A DNA stretch of 11,654 nucleotides from Clostridiales bacterium (GCA_004553545.1 SFLD01000053.1:1-11654), one strand, 5' to 3'. Shown: positions 1 through 6,461, numbered from the stretch's first letter. The notes: generated from the sequence alone by a model not told the origin. Translations and numbers: made by a program.

Positions 1-594
1 CAGCTTCTCCGACAGGGCGTCCAGCTTCTTCTCGTCCAGGATCACGTGGGCCTCCCGCGTGACGGCGCCGCTGACGGAGATGCTGGCCACGCCGGACACA
101 CCCTCCAGCTTGCCGCTGAGCTCATCGGTGACAAAGTCGCTGAGCTCGTACACGTCCATGTCCTCCCTGGACACGGCGGCCACCATCACCGGCAGCATGG
201 AGGGGTTGATCTTCAGCACATAGGGCGCGGAGACGGTGTCCTCCCAGCTGCCCTGCAAAACGGAGATCTTCTGCTGGATGTCCACGCTGACGGTGTCCAT
301 GTTCACGCCGTCCTCGAACTCCAGCAGCACCATGGACACGCTGTTTTGGCTGGTGGAGGTCACGTCCTTGACCTTATCCAGCGTGGACATGGACTGCTCC
401 ATGGGCTTTGTGATGGTCTGCTCCACCGATTCGGGGCTGGCGCCGGGGTCGGAGGTGACGATGATGACGTAGGGGAAGTCCATGTTGGGCAGCAGATCGG
501 GGGTCATTTTCAGGTATGCCACCACGCCCAGCACAATAATGCCCAGCACCGCCACAAAGACGGTGAGAGGTTTTTTTACACTGAAGCCTGCCAT
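1..594 (-). CDS. RND-family efflux permease, N-terminal part (runs off the window)
   Basis: Inner-membrane transporter subunit of the resistance-nodulation-division superfamily (AcrB/SwrC-like), which exports drugs or lipophilic compounds using the proton gradient. The first 198 residues are visible; about 1000 are expected in the family. Seen: a short cytoplasmic start (MAGFSVKKPL), one hydrophobic helix at about 10-29, then the periplasmic porter domain opening with the family-typical 'PDLLPNMDFPYVIIVT' (about 32-47) and 'GASPESVEQTITKPMEQ' (51-67), an AcrB-like PN1 signature. Start chosen at 594 because AAAGGAGAAGG lies just upstream on the minus strand. It has its own promoter (636-664). 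No membrane-fusion partner is in view; it may lie beyond the left edge. Substrate unknown. Confidence 0.9.
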   Translation of the reverse strand, partial: MAGFSVKKPLTVFVAVLGIIVLGVVAYLKMTPDLLPNMDFPYVIIVTSDPGASPESVEQTITKPMEQSMSTLDKVKDVTSTSQNSVSMVLLEFEDGVNMDTVSVDIQQKISVLQGSWEDTVSAPYVLKINPSMLPVMVAAVSREDMDVYELSDFVTDELSGKLEGVSGVASISVSGAVTREAHVILDEKKLDALSEKL

Positions 595-635
595 AGATCC
601 TTCTCCTTTTGCCCGTTAAACTGCGATTCTGAACC

Positions 636-664
636 AGTCTACCACCGGGAGAGAAAAGTTGCAA
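636..664 (-). promoter_or_regulatory. Predicted sigma-A promoter of the RND permease gene
   Basis: On the minus strand, TTGCAA (664-659) is followed after exactly 17 bases by TAGACT (641-636). Transcription would start near 629, leaving a leader of about 35 bases before the ATG at 594. The match is moderate (4/6 and 4/6 to consensus), but spacing and position are right. Confidence 0.5.
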
Positions 665-681
665 GAGAGGAGGCGAATTAT

Positions 682-695
682 TAACGAAAGCGTTA
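682..695. promoter_or_regulatory. Small perfect dyad upstream of the RND promoter, possible operator
   Basis: TAACG-AAAG-CGTTA is a perfect 5-base inverted repeat with a 4-base centre, 18 bases upstream of the -35 box of the RND promoter. A short dyad there could bind a dimeric regulator of efflux, but five-base arms arise by chance fairly often and no cognate regulator is adjacent. Confidence 0.25.
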
Positions 696-707
696 CAAAT
701 CGCGGAC

Positions 708-748
708 TTTTGCGGCAAAATAGTTCGGGGTTCGTAGTATTTTGCGGC
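708..748. repeat. Dyad GCAAAATA/TATTTTGC overlapping a 9-base direct repeat
   Basis: GCAAAATA (715-722) is exactly complementary to TATTTTGC (738-745) across a 15-base loop, and TTTTGCGGC occurs at 708-716 and again at 740-748. The rest of 749-825 shows no coding signal; GCGCCC (750-755) and GGGCGC (765-770) could form one more weak hairpin. Function unknown. Confidence 0.3.
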
Positions 749-825
749 GGCGCCCGGATGCGGTGGGCGCGGCAAACCGTTCACTTTGGTACGGCGTCCC
801 GCACGGAATGCCCCGTTAGACGTTC

Positions 826-851
826 GTAGGGGCGGATGTCCACATCCGCCC
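826..851 (+). repeat. GTAGGG hairpin module 1
   Basis: GTAG followed by a near-gapless palindrome: arm GGGCGGATGT (830-839), two-base centre CC, arm ACATCCGCCC (842-851). It is the most perfect of the cluster and has no U-tract, so it is not a standard terminator. The GTAGGG head is shared with the modules at 868 and 961 and, inverted, with those at 914 and 3828. Confidence 0.7.
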
Positions 852-867
852 GCAATCGCCGCACCCT

Positions 868-893
868 GTAGGGCGGGGCCCGCGTGCCCCGCC
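868..893 (+). repeat. GTAGGG hairpin module 2
   Basis: Same orientation as module 1, starting 42 bases downstream of its start. After GTAG the arms are GGCGGGGC (872-879) and GCCCCGCC (886-893) around a 6-base loop. Arm sequence differs from module 1 but complementarity is kept. Confidence 0.65.
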
Positions 894-913
894 GAAATCA
901 ACGCATATCCTGC

Positions 914-939
914 GGCGGGACACATGGGTCCCGCCCTAC
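914..939 (-). repeat. GTAGGG hairpin module 3 (inverted)
   Basis: The head CTAC is on the right (936-939), so this copy faces the other way. Arms GGCGGGAC (914-921) and GTCCCGCC (928-935), loop ACATGG. Same overall size as module 2. Confidence 0.65.
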
Positions 940-960
940 AGGGGCATATCCTTGCATCGC

Positions 961-990
961 GTAGGGCGGCGGGGTGAGGGCACCCTGCCC
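961..990 (+). repeat. GTAGGG hairpin module 4 (imperfect)
   Basis: GTAGGGC head; inner stem GGGTG (972-976)/CACCC (981-985) with loop AGGG, and outer GGGC (964-967)/GCCC (987-990) with a bulge between. It is the least regular member and might be a decayed copy. Confidence 0.5.
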
Positions 991-994
991 AACG

Positions 995-1025
995 AAAAAC
1001 GCGGACGCCTGCGCGCCCGCGTTTT
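995..1025 (-). terminator. Rho-independent terminator of the 61-residue membrane protein gene
   Basis: On the minus strand AAAACGCGG (1025-1017) and CCGCGTTTT (1004-996) form a 9-base stem with a 12-base loop, running into five T residues (999-995). It lies about 55 bases downstream of the stop at 1080 in the gene's direction. The A-tract on the far side gives partial two-way character. Confidence 0.65.
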
Positions 1026-1079
1026 CCGTGTTAAGAGAGAAAAAGGAAGAAATCTGAGTAAGATAAGGGTGCCGCGCCG

Positions 1080-1265
1080 TTACAGCAGCGTGCACAGCAG
1101 CGTCAGCTCCGCCACGAACCACACCGGCGTCAGCATGGCGGTGACACGGCTCAGGGGAGTGATGTTCCCCGTGAAGAGGCACACGAAGGTGTAGACGATG
1201 ATGGCGGTGACCAGCACAACAGCGATGGCCATAGCGGTAATGGACTTGGAATGGGTTTTTGCCAT
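1080..1265 (-). CDS. Small two-helix membrane protein of unknown function (61 aa)
   Basis: No family recognised. The 61-residue product has a short basic start (MAKTHSKS), a hydrophobic helix at about 9-32, a short polar turn with GNITPLSR (33-40), and a second hydrophobic segment at about 42-61 reaching the C-terminus, so both ends are probably cytoplasmic. Start chosen at 1265, not at the in-frame ATG 10 codons upstream, because AAAGGAG lies 9 bases before it. Promoter and terminator are both predictable, which supports a real gene. It is divergent from a LysR-type gene with overlapping promoters, the usual arrangement for a LysR target, so it may be under that regulator's control (inference). 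Confidence 0.7.
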   Translation of the reverse strand: MAKTHSKSITAMAIAVVLVTAIIVYTFVCLFTGNITPLSRVTAMLTPVWFVAELTLLCTLL

Positions 1266-1296
1266 GAGGAACAACTCCTTTCCTGATTGTGGCATT

Positions 1297-1325
1297 ATGA
1301 TAGCACAAGATATTATGCTTGTAAA
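1297..1325 (-). promoter_or_regulatory. Predicted promoter of the 61-residue membrane protein gene
   Basis: On the minus strand TTTACA (1325-1320), 17 bases, then TATCAT (1302-1297). Its -35 box sits on the same bases as the -35 of the divergent lysR promoter (1319-1324), so the two probably compete for RNA polymerase. Confidence 0.5.
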
Positions 1326-1347
1326 ATTGATTATTATGCGGTATAAT
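1319..1347 (+). promoter_or_regulatory. Predicted promoter of the LysR-family gene
   Basis: TTGTAA (1319-1324), 17 bases, then a perfect TATAAT (1342-1347); expected start near 1354, about 27 bases before the ATG. The 1285-1365 stretch is strikingly AT-rich compared with its GC-rich surroundings, as expected of a divergent control region. Confidence 0.65.
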
Positions 1348-1380
1348 ATAGGAGCAAGCTATAATTACGGAGGGAACGCC

Positions 1381-2277
1381 ATGACCAATCAGGATATCGA
1401 GACGTTCTTCGCCGTGCTGGATCACGGCACCATGACGGCGGCGGCCGAGGCGCTGTTCATCACCCAGCCGTCCCTGTCCGCCCGGCTGCGGGCGCTGGAG
1501 GACGAGGTGGGCGCGCCGCTGTTCCACCGGGGCAAGGGGCTGCGGCGTATCACCCTCACCGACGCGGGGCAGCACTTCCTGCCGCTGGCGCGCCGGTGGC
1601 AGAACCTGCTGGCGGAGACGCAGACCTTCGCCGCGGCGGAGAAGCGGGAGTTCCTCCACGTCATCGCCGCCTACACCGCCAACCAGTACATCCTGCCGCC
1701 GGTGTACCAGCGGTTTCTGGAGCGGGAGCTGCCGGTGAACCTGTGGGTGGAGTCCATGCGGACGGATCAGGCGGTGTCCGCCGTGGCGCGGGGCGACGCG
1801 GATATGGCCATCGTGGACGGCGGCCTGCACTACGACCTGCAGATCGAGGCCAAGCCCCTGTTCCGGGAGGGCTTCTTCCTGGTGGTGCCCAAAACGGTGG
1901 CGCTGACGGAGCCAGTGGAGGCCACGACGCTGCATGTGCAGGACGAGATCCTCATCTACGGTCAGCCGGAGATATTGCAGTGGCACGACTACTGGTTCGG
2001 CGTGGACGCCCGTCCCCTGCTGTACGCCGACACGCCCCAGCTGGCCGAGACGCTGCCCGCCTGCGGCAAGCGGTGGAGCATCATCCCCGCCGGAGCTACC
2101 GGGCCGTATCTGCGGATGTTCAGCAACGTACAGGTGCTGCATCTGGCGCACCCGCCGGCGGAGCGGACGTTCTATCTGGTCACGCCCAAGGGACGCGCCC
2201 TGTCCGCCGCGGCGGAGACGCTGCTGGACGACCTGCGGACGCAGATACAGCATGTGGAGGGCATCACATGGTATTGA
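1381..2277 (+). CDS. LysR-family transcriptional regulator
   Basis: DNA-binding regulator of 298 residues, the usual LysR length (about 290-310). The N-terminal winged helix-turn-helix is clear: 'DIETFFAVLDHGTMTAAAEAL' region (5-25), then 'TQPSLSARLRALEDEVGAPLF' (28-48), followed by the wing 'LTDAGQHFLPLA' (59-70) and the linker helix. From about 90 on, the periplasmic-binding-protein-like effector domain follows, with 'AVSAVARGDADMAIVDGG' (131-148) as the family-typical segment. Start chosen at 1381 because GGAGGG lies 5 bases upstream and it begins at the conserved domain edge; the frame is open further upstream but that part overlaps the promoters. Effector and regulon are unknown; the divergent 61-residue membrane protein is the first candidate target. 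Confidence 0.93.
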   Translation: MTNQDIETFFAVLDHGTMTAAAEALFITQPSLSARLRALEDEVGAPLFHRGKGLRRITLTDAGQHFLPLARRWQNLLAETQTFAAAEKREFLHVIAAYTANQYILPPVYQRFLERELPVNLWVESMRTDQAVSAVARGDADMAIVDGGLHYDLQIEAKPLFREGFFLVVPKTVALTEPVEATTLHVQDEILIYGQPEILQWHDYWFGVDARPLLYADTPQLAETLPACGKRWSIIPAGATGPYLRMFSNVQVLHLAHPPAERTFYLVTPKGRALSAAAETLLDDLRTQIQHVEGITWY

Positions 2278-2296
2278 CGGAGCTGACAGCACAGAC

Positions 2297-2314
2297 CGGG
2301 ACGCTTCCGTCCCG
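2297..2314. repeat. Isolated GC-rich hairpin in the lysR-tdk gap
   Basis: CGGGACG (2297-2303), loop CTTC, CGTCCCG (2308-2314). It resembles the arms of the hairpin modules at 914 and 3828 (GGGAC/GTCCC) but lacks the GTAG head. No U-tract follows, so it is unlikely to stop transcription fully and tdk may be read through from lysR. Confidence 0.45.
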
Positions 2315-2353
2315 CCGGACAGACATATAACACGGACAAAAAGGAGAAAAGCG

Positions 2354-2941
2354 ATGGCGCAGCTATATTTCAAGTACGGAGCCATGGGCTCCAGCAAGAC
2401 AGCCAACGCGCTGATGGCGCGGTTCAACTACGAGGAGCGGGGGCAGGAGACGCTGCTGGTGAAGCCCCGGCTGGACACCCGGGACGGCGACCACATGGTC
2501 TACTCCCGCATCGGTCTGAAGCACCCGTGCATCTACTTTGACGAGATGCGCGCCATGCCGGAGGACGAACTGAAGAAGTACGCCTGCATCATCATTGACG
2601 AGGCGCAGTTCCTCACCAAGGAGGAGGTGTACTATCTGGTGCATCTGGTGGACGACTGCGGCATCCCCGTGATCTGCTACGGCCTGCGGGCGGATTTCAA
2701 GGGCGACCTGTTCCCCGGCAGCTACCATCTGCTGGTGCTGGCGGACAAGCTGGAGGAGGTCAAGACCATCTGCTGGTGCGGCAAGAAGGCGGCCTTCAAT
2801 GCCCGGTTTGACGAGAACGGTCATGTGGTCAAGGAGGGCGCGCAGGTGGTGCTGGGCGCCAACGACAAGTACATCGGCCTGTGCCGCCGCCACTGGATGG
2901 CCGGGGACTTAGGCCCCGACTTCGACATTCACAAGGTATGA
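2354..2941 (+). CDS. tdk: Thymidine kinase
   Basis: Cytosolic salvage enzyme phosphorylating thymidine (and deoxyuridine) with ATP to dTMP. Length 195 residues, normal for the TK1-like family. Seen: P-loop GAMGSSKT (9-16), Walker B with the catalytic glutamate in DEAQF (82-86, E83), the segment 'CYGLRADFKGDLFPGS' (108-123) that matches the E. coli enzyme nearly word for word, and zinc ligands C140, C142, C177 and H180 (CWC and CRRH). The CxC/CRxH spacing and 'KTICWCGKKA' resemble the E. coli type more than the Bacillus one. Start at 2354 is supported by AAGGAG 7 bases before. The stop overlaps the next gene's start (ATGA), indicating translational coupling. Confidence 0.96.
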   Translation: MAQLYFKYGAMGSSKTANALMARFNYEERGQETLLVKPRLDTRDGDHMVYSRIGLKHPCIYFDEMRAMPEDELKKYACIIIDEAQFLTKEEVYYLVHLVDDCGIPVICYGLRADFKGDLFPGSYHLLVLADKLEEVKTICWCGKKAAFNARFDENGHVVKEGAQVVLGANDKYIGLCRRHWMAGDLGPDFDIHKV

Positions 2942-3810
2942 CCTGCACCCTCTGTCCCCGCCTGTGCGCCGCGGAGCGCACACCTGCGCGGGGAGACGGC
3001 TATTGCCGTATGCCCGCCGGTCTGCGGGTGGCGCGGGCGGCGCTGCACCAATGGGAGGAGCCGCCCATCTCCGGCACGCGGGGCGCCGGCGCGGTGTTCT
3101 TCTCCGGCTGCACCCTGCGGTGCTGCTACTGCCAGAACGGGCGCATCTCCGCCGGCGGCCAGGGAAAGGACATCACACCCCGGCGGCTGCGGGAGATATT
3201 TGACGAGCTGATCGCCCAGGGCGCCCACAACATCGAGCTGGTGACGGCCACCCACTTCCTGCCGTGGATACTGCCGGCGCTGGAGCCGAGGCTGCCGGTG
3301 CCGGTGGTGTACAACTGCGGCGGCTATGAGCGGGTGGAGACGCTGCGGGCGCTGGAGGGTCGGGTGGACGTCTACCTGCCCGACCTGAAATACGCCGACG
3401 GCGCTCTGGCCGGGGCGTTGTCCGGCGCACCGGACTACTTCCCCGTGGCCTGCGATGCCATCCGGGAGATGTTCCGCCAGACGGGGCGGCCGGTCTATGA
3501 CGAAAACGGCGTCATGCAGCGGGGCGTCATCGTGCGGCATCTGGTGCTGCCGGGGTATCCGGACAACACCCGCCGGGTGCTGGACTGGCTGTCCGAGACG
3601 TTTGCGCCGGGGGACGTGGTGGTGTCGCTGATGAGCCAGTACACGCCGCCCGCCGGTATGACCGGGCGGCTGGCGCGGCGGGTGACGGCGGCGGAGTACC
3701 GGGCAGCGGTATCGTATATGCGCGCCTGCGGCATCACAGACGGCTTCGTGCAGGAGCGCACCTCGGCGGAGGAGGCCTACACCCCGGCCTTTGACGGCAC
3801 CGGGGTGTGA
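2938..3810 (+). CDS. Radical SAM protein, PflX type (pyruvate formate-lyase-activase homologue)
   Basis: An iron-sulfur protein of 290 residues from the radical SAM superfamily. The radical SAM cluster motif CX3CX2C is at C58, C62, C65 (SGCTLRCCYCQN). A family-typical N-terminal cysteine set precedes it: C3, C6, C10 and C23 (CTLCPRLC...GYC), probably for a second metal site. Further landmarks are YNCGGYE (125-131) and DVYLPDLKY (144-152), as in the COG1313/PflX group. The reaction and substrate are unknown for this group; no glycyl-radical enzyme is next to it. Start chosen at 2938, overlapping the tdk stop, because the cysteine set begins there; an upstream ATG at 2881 would bury the start inside tdk. 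The gene ends just before a shared terminator. Confidence 0.9.
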   Translation: MTCTLCPRLCAAERTPARGDGYCRMPAGLRVARAALHQWEEPPISGTRGAGAVFFSGCTLRCCYCQNGRISAGGQGKDITPRRLREIFDELIAQGAHNIELVTATHFLPWILPALEPRLPVPVVYNCGGYERVETLRALEGRVDVYLPDLKYADGALAGALSGAPDYFPVACDAIREMFRQTGRPVYDENGVMQRGVIVRHLVLPGYPDNTRRVLDWLSETFAPGDVVVSLMSQYTPPAGMTGRLARRVTAAEYRAAVSYMRACGITDGFVQERTSAEEAYTPAFDGTGV

Positions 3811-3827
3811 AAAGCGGAGAACGCGCG

Positions 3828-3847
3828 GGCGGGACGCCGTCCCCTAC
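3828..3847 (-). repeat. Single GTAGGG hairpin module (inverted, short)
   Basis: GGCGGGAC and GTCCC share stem GGGAC (3831-3835)/GTCCC (3839-3843) with a 3-base loop, followed by CTAC (3844-3847), the inverted GTAG head. It matches module 3 at 914-939 with the loop and inner arm shortened, suggesting the same dispersed family. Confidence 0.5.
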
Positions 3848-3862
3848 GGAAGCGGCAAGCAT

Positions 3863-3899
3863 GCAAAAAAAGAAAGCCCCGAAGGGCTTTCTTTTTTGC
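3863..3899. terminator. Two-way terminator between the radical SAM gene and glyS
   Basis: GAAAGCCC (3872-3879), loop CGAA, GGGCTTTC (3884-3891), flanked by seven A on the left and six T on the right, so it works as a rho-independent terminator on both strands. It sits 53 bases after the radical SAM stop and 13 bases beyond the glyS stop, ending both convergent units. Confidence 0.92.
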
Positions 3900-3911
3900 G
3901 CTCATTTGCTC

Positions 3912-5333
3912 TTAATACGCCAGCTTTTCGGCCAGATACGCCTTCAGCTCGCTGATGGGGATACGCACCTGCTCCATGGTGTCGCGCTCACGGACGGTGA
4001 CGCAGTTGTCGCCCTCGTGCTCGGCATCGCCCACGGTGTCGAAGTCCACGGTGATGCAGAAGGGCGTGCCCACCTCATCCTCGCGGCGGTAGCGCTTGCC
4101 GATGGAGCCGGTCTCGTCGAAGTCCAGCATCCACTCCTTGCTCAGCTCCTCGTAGATCTTGCGGGCGGGCTCGCTGAGCTTCTTGCTCAGGGGCAGGATG
4201 GCGGCCTTGTAGGGAGCCAGCGCCGGGTGCAGGTGCAGCACCACGCGGACGTCGTTCTTCTCCGCGTCCACGACCTCCTCGTCATAGGCGTCCACCAGCA
4301 CGGCCAGCACGCTGCGCTCCACGCCCAGGGACGGCTCCACCACATAGGGGATGTAGCGCTCGTTGGTCTCCGGGTCGAAGTAGGTCAGGTCACGGCCGGA
4401 CACGGTCTGGTGCTGGGTCAGGTCGTAGTCGGTGCGGTCGGCCACGCCCCACAGCTCGCCCCAGCCGAAGGGGAACAGGAACTCGAAGTCCGTGGTGGCC
4501 TTGGAGTAGAAGCACAGCTCCTCGGGGTCGTGGTCGCGCAGGCGCAGGTTCTCGTCCTTCAGGCCGATGCCCAGCAGCCACTCATGGCAGAAGTTGCGCC
4601 AGTACTGGAACCATTCCAGATCGGTGCCCGGCTCGCAGAAGAACTCCAGCTCCATCTGCTCGAACTCGCGCACGCGGAAGATGAAGTTGCCCGGGGTGAT
4701 CTCGTTGCGGAAGGATTTGCCGATCTGGCCGATGCCGAAGGGCAGCTTGCGGCGGGTGGTGCGCTGGACGTTGACGAAGTTGGTGAAGATGCCCTGGGCG
4801 GTCTCGGGACGCAGATAGACGGTGTTCTTGGCGTCCTCGGTGACGCCCTGGAAGGTCTTGAACATCAGGTTGAACTGGCGGATGTCGGTGAAGTTGTGCT
4901 TGCCGCAGGTGGGGCAGGGGATCTCATGCTCCTCCACAAAGTCCTTCATCTCAGCCTGGGAGAAGGCGTCGATGGGCTTGGGCAGGGTAAAGCCGGTCTG
5001 GGCGCACCAGTCCTCGATGACCTTGTCGGCGCGGAAGCGCTCATGGCACTCCCGGCAGTCCATCAGAGGATCGGAGAAGCCCGCCAGATGGCCGGAGGCC
5101 ACCCAGGTCTGGGGGTTCATGAGGATGGCGGCGTCCAGGCCCACGTTGTAGGGGTTCTCCTGGACGAACTTCTTCCACCAGGCTTTCTTGATGTTGTTCT
5201 TCAGCTCCACACCCAGGGGGCCGTAGTCCCAGGTGTTGGCCAGGCCGCCGTAGATCTCGCTGCCGGCGAAGATGAAGCCGCGGCCTTTGCACAGGGCCAC
5301 GATCTTGTCCATGGTCTTCTCGGTGTTTTTCAT
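3912..5333 (-). CDS. glyS: Glycyl-tRNA synthetase (single-chain, alpha2 type)
   Basis: Cytosolic class II aminoacyl-tRNA synthetase that charges tRNA-Gly with glycine using ATP. At 473 residues it is the single-chain homodimeric form found in many Firmicutes, not the glyQ/glyS two-subunit form. Seen: early 'GRGFIFAGSEIYGGLANTWDYGPLG' region (17-41), zinc-type cysteines C93/C96 and C140/C143, 'YLRPETAQGIF' (173-183), class II motif 2 around FRNEITPGNFIFRVREFEQ (208-226), motif 3 around PSLGVERSVLAVL (334-346), and the anticodon-binding domain from about 363 (VRVVLHLHPALAPYKAAILPL). Start at 5333 is supported by AAGGAGC 7 bases before. It is 32 bases behind the acyltransferase with no terminator between, so it should be the second gene under the T-box leader. 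Confidence 0.97.
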   Translation of the reverse strand: MKNTEKTMDKIVALCKGRGFIFAGSEIYGGLANTWDYGPLGVELKNNIKKAWWKKFVQENPYNVGLDAAILMNPQTWVASGHLAGFSDPLMDCRECHERFRADKVIEDWCAQTGFTLPKPIDAFSQAEMKDFVEEHEIPCPTCGKHNFTDIRQFNLMFKTFQGVTEDAKNTVYLRPETAQGIFTNFVNVQRTTRRKLPFGIGQIGKSFRNEITPGNFIFRVREFEQMELEFFCEPGTDLEWFQYWRNFCHEWLLGIGLKDENLRLRDHDPEELCFYSKATTDFEFLFPFGWGELWGVADRTDYDLTQHQTVSGRDLTYFDPETNERYIPYVVEPSLGVERSVLAVLVDAYDEEVVDAEKNDVRVVLHLHPALAPYKAAILPLSKKLSEPARKIYEELSKEWMLDFDETGSIGKRYRREDEVGTPFCITVDFDTVGDAEHEGDNCVTVRERDTMEQVRIPISELKAYLAEKLAY

Positions 5334-5365
5334 GTGTAACGCTCCTTATAAAACTTTGTTCATAA

Positions 5366-6406
5366 TTAGACGAGCCATTTGTTGACAATGGGAATGCGCG
5401 ACAGGATCTCATAGATCGCCCAGCCCACGGCCGTCAGGATTACCACAATAGCCGGGGCTGCGAGGATGGGGAGCGCCGTGGTGGACATACCCAGGCGCAC
5501 CACCAGACGAAGCACCATAATGTGTACCAGGTAGATGCAGAAACTGGCCTGTGCCAGGCGCCCGGTAAATCTGTGCAGCTTCTCCGGCCAACGCTCCCGG
5601 CGAAGGACAAGGCCCATGATCCCGGCGGCCATCAGCAAGGGGCCGGGGGACATGCCCTCCATAAAAACGGAGGAAAAAGCGCCCTCCCGCAGCGACATCA
5701 GGGCTGTTCCGCCAAACACAAGGATGAATCCCACAGCCAGCGCACTCCAATACCAACCCGCCCGGATGGTCTTCCCGTGCTTTCTCAGATACCAGCCCAG
5801 AACGCAGTAGCCAATTGAGGAGTAGGCCATATTCATCACATACCAGTTGGTGGTCATGGTGTAGACCAGTCTGAAGGGCCAGAAGTACCGCAGCAGAGGA
5901 AACAGAATTCCGGTTATGAACCACACCAGCAGCAGGTACTCCGTTTCCCGCCTGGATGCGCTGCGGACAAATACCCGCACCACCGGCACAAAGGCATATA
6001 CCAGAAGAAGAATGTGCAGAAAATAGAAATGAAATTCATGCTGCAGTGTCAGCGTAGCTTTTACCGCGTACCACAAATTCCCCAGCGTGAGGCCGCCGGA
6101 CAGCAGCCCCCACACCCGATAGGCAAAGGCCCAGCACAGCATCGCCACCAGGATCCGCAGAAAATTATGCCCATACAGCCGCTTCAGCGGAATATCCCGG
6201 TCCAGCATCATGGCTCCGCTGCACATGAAAAACAGCGGAACCGCAGGTCTGGCCAGGGAGCCCCACAGCATGGCGCCCCACCAATCACCGCTTCCCGGCG
6301 TCAGGTTGAGCCCTCCGGCGCACACATGGATCATCAGTACCATCAAAATGGCCAGTGCCCTCACCACATCCGGCCCCGGTTCCCGCAGCTTCTTCTCCTC
6401 CGGCAT
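5366..6406 (-). CDS. Acyltransferase-3 family membrane protein
   Basis: Polytopic membrane protein of 346 residues in the acyltransferase-3 (OafA/YrhL, WecH-like) family, which moves acyl groups, often acetyl, onto surface sugars, peptidoglycan or lipids. About ten hydrophobic helices are visible. The family signature R-X10-H is present (R16...H27 in 'RALAILMVLMIHV'), with 'RPAVPLFFMCSGAMML' (53-68) and the late 'SFCIYLVHIMVLRLV' (288-302). Start chosen at 6406 because AAGAGGAG lies 9 bases before it; an ATG 26 codons upstream is in frame but lies across the T-box terminator. First gene after the tRNA-Gly leader and directly before glyS, an unexpected place for it. Acyl donor and acceptor cannot be read from sequence. 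Codon use seems a little less GC-rich than in glyS, perhaps a sign of later insertion (inference). Confidence 0.9.
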   Translation of the reverse strand: MPEEKKLREPGPDVVRALAILMVLMIHVCAGGLNLTPGSGDWWGAMLWGSLARPAVPLFFMCSGAMMLDRDIPLKRLYGHNFLRILVAMLCWAFAYRVWGLLSGGLTLGNLWYAVKATLTLQHEFHFYFLHILLLVYAFVPVVRVFVRSASRRETEYLLLVWFITGILFPLLRYFWPFRLVYTMTTNWYVMNMAYSSIGYCVLGWYLRKHGKTIRAGWYWSALAVGFILVFGGTALMSLREGAFSSVFMEGMSPGPLLMAAGIMGLVLRRERWPEKLHRFTGRLAQASFCIYLVHIMVLRLVVRLGMSTTALPILAAPAIVVILTAVGWAIYEILSRIPIVNKWLV

Positions 6407-6429
6407 CCGTTCTCTCTCCTCTTGCAGAC

Positions 6430-6461
6430 AAAAAGACGCCCTGAGCCATTGGCTCAGGGCG
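6430..6461 (-). terminator. T-box leader terminator
   Basis: On the minus strand CGCCCTGAGCC (6461 down to...6451 side) pairs perfectly over 11 bases (6451-6461 with 6437-6447) around a 3-base loop, followed by TCTTTTT (6436-6430). It ends about 24 bases before the acyltransferase ATG and is the regulated attenuator of the leader. Confidence 0.95.

Noticed and set aside
826..990. A CRISPR array or a transcription terminator array
   Set aside because: The units are palindromic with varying arms, change orientation, have no uniform spacers and lack U-tracts.
1198..1380. An upstream extension of the LysR gene (60 more codons, in frame)
   Set aside because: The extra part overlaps the divergent gene and its promoters and has no LysR homology; GGAGGG and the domain edge favour 1381.
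2273..2330. A dedicated tdk promoter (TTGACG at 2273, TATAAC at 2325)
   Set aside because: The two boxes are far too distant to act together and neither has a fitting partner.
898..2427. A 509-codon minus-strand frame opposite the LysR gene, and a 262-codon one (10864-11652) opposite mutS
   Set aside because: Both are antisense shadows of recognised genes with Arg/Gly/His/Gln-rich products and no ribosome site.
2881..2937. An earlier start for the radical SAM gene
   Set aside because: It would lie inside tdk in another frame; the conserved N-terminal cysteines begin right after the start at 2938.
3807..5339. A 510-codon open frame on the plus strand, opposite glyS
   Set aside because: It lies exactly antisense to a well-matched glycyl-tRNA synthetase, its protein is a low-complexity run of Val/Leu/Gly/His/Ala, and it crosses the two-way terminator. 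GC-rich genes routinely leave such open antisense frames.
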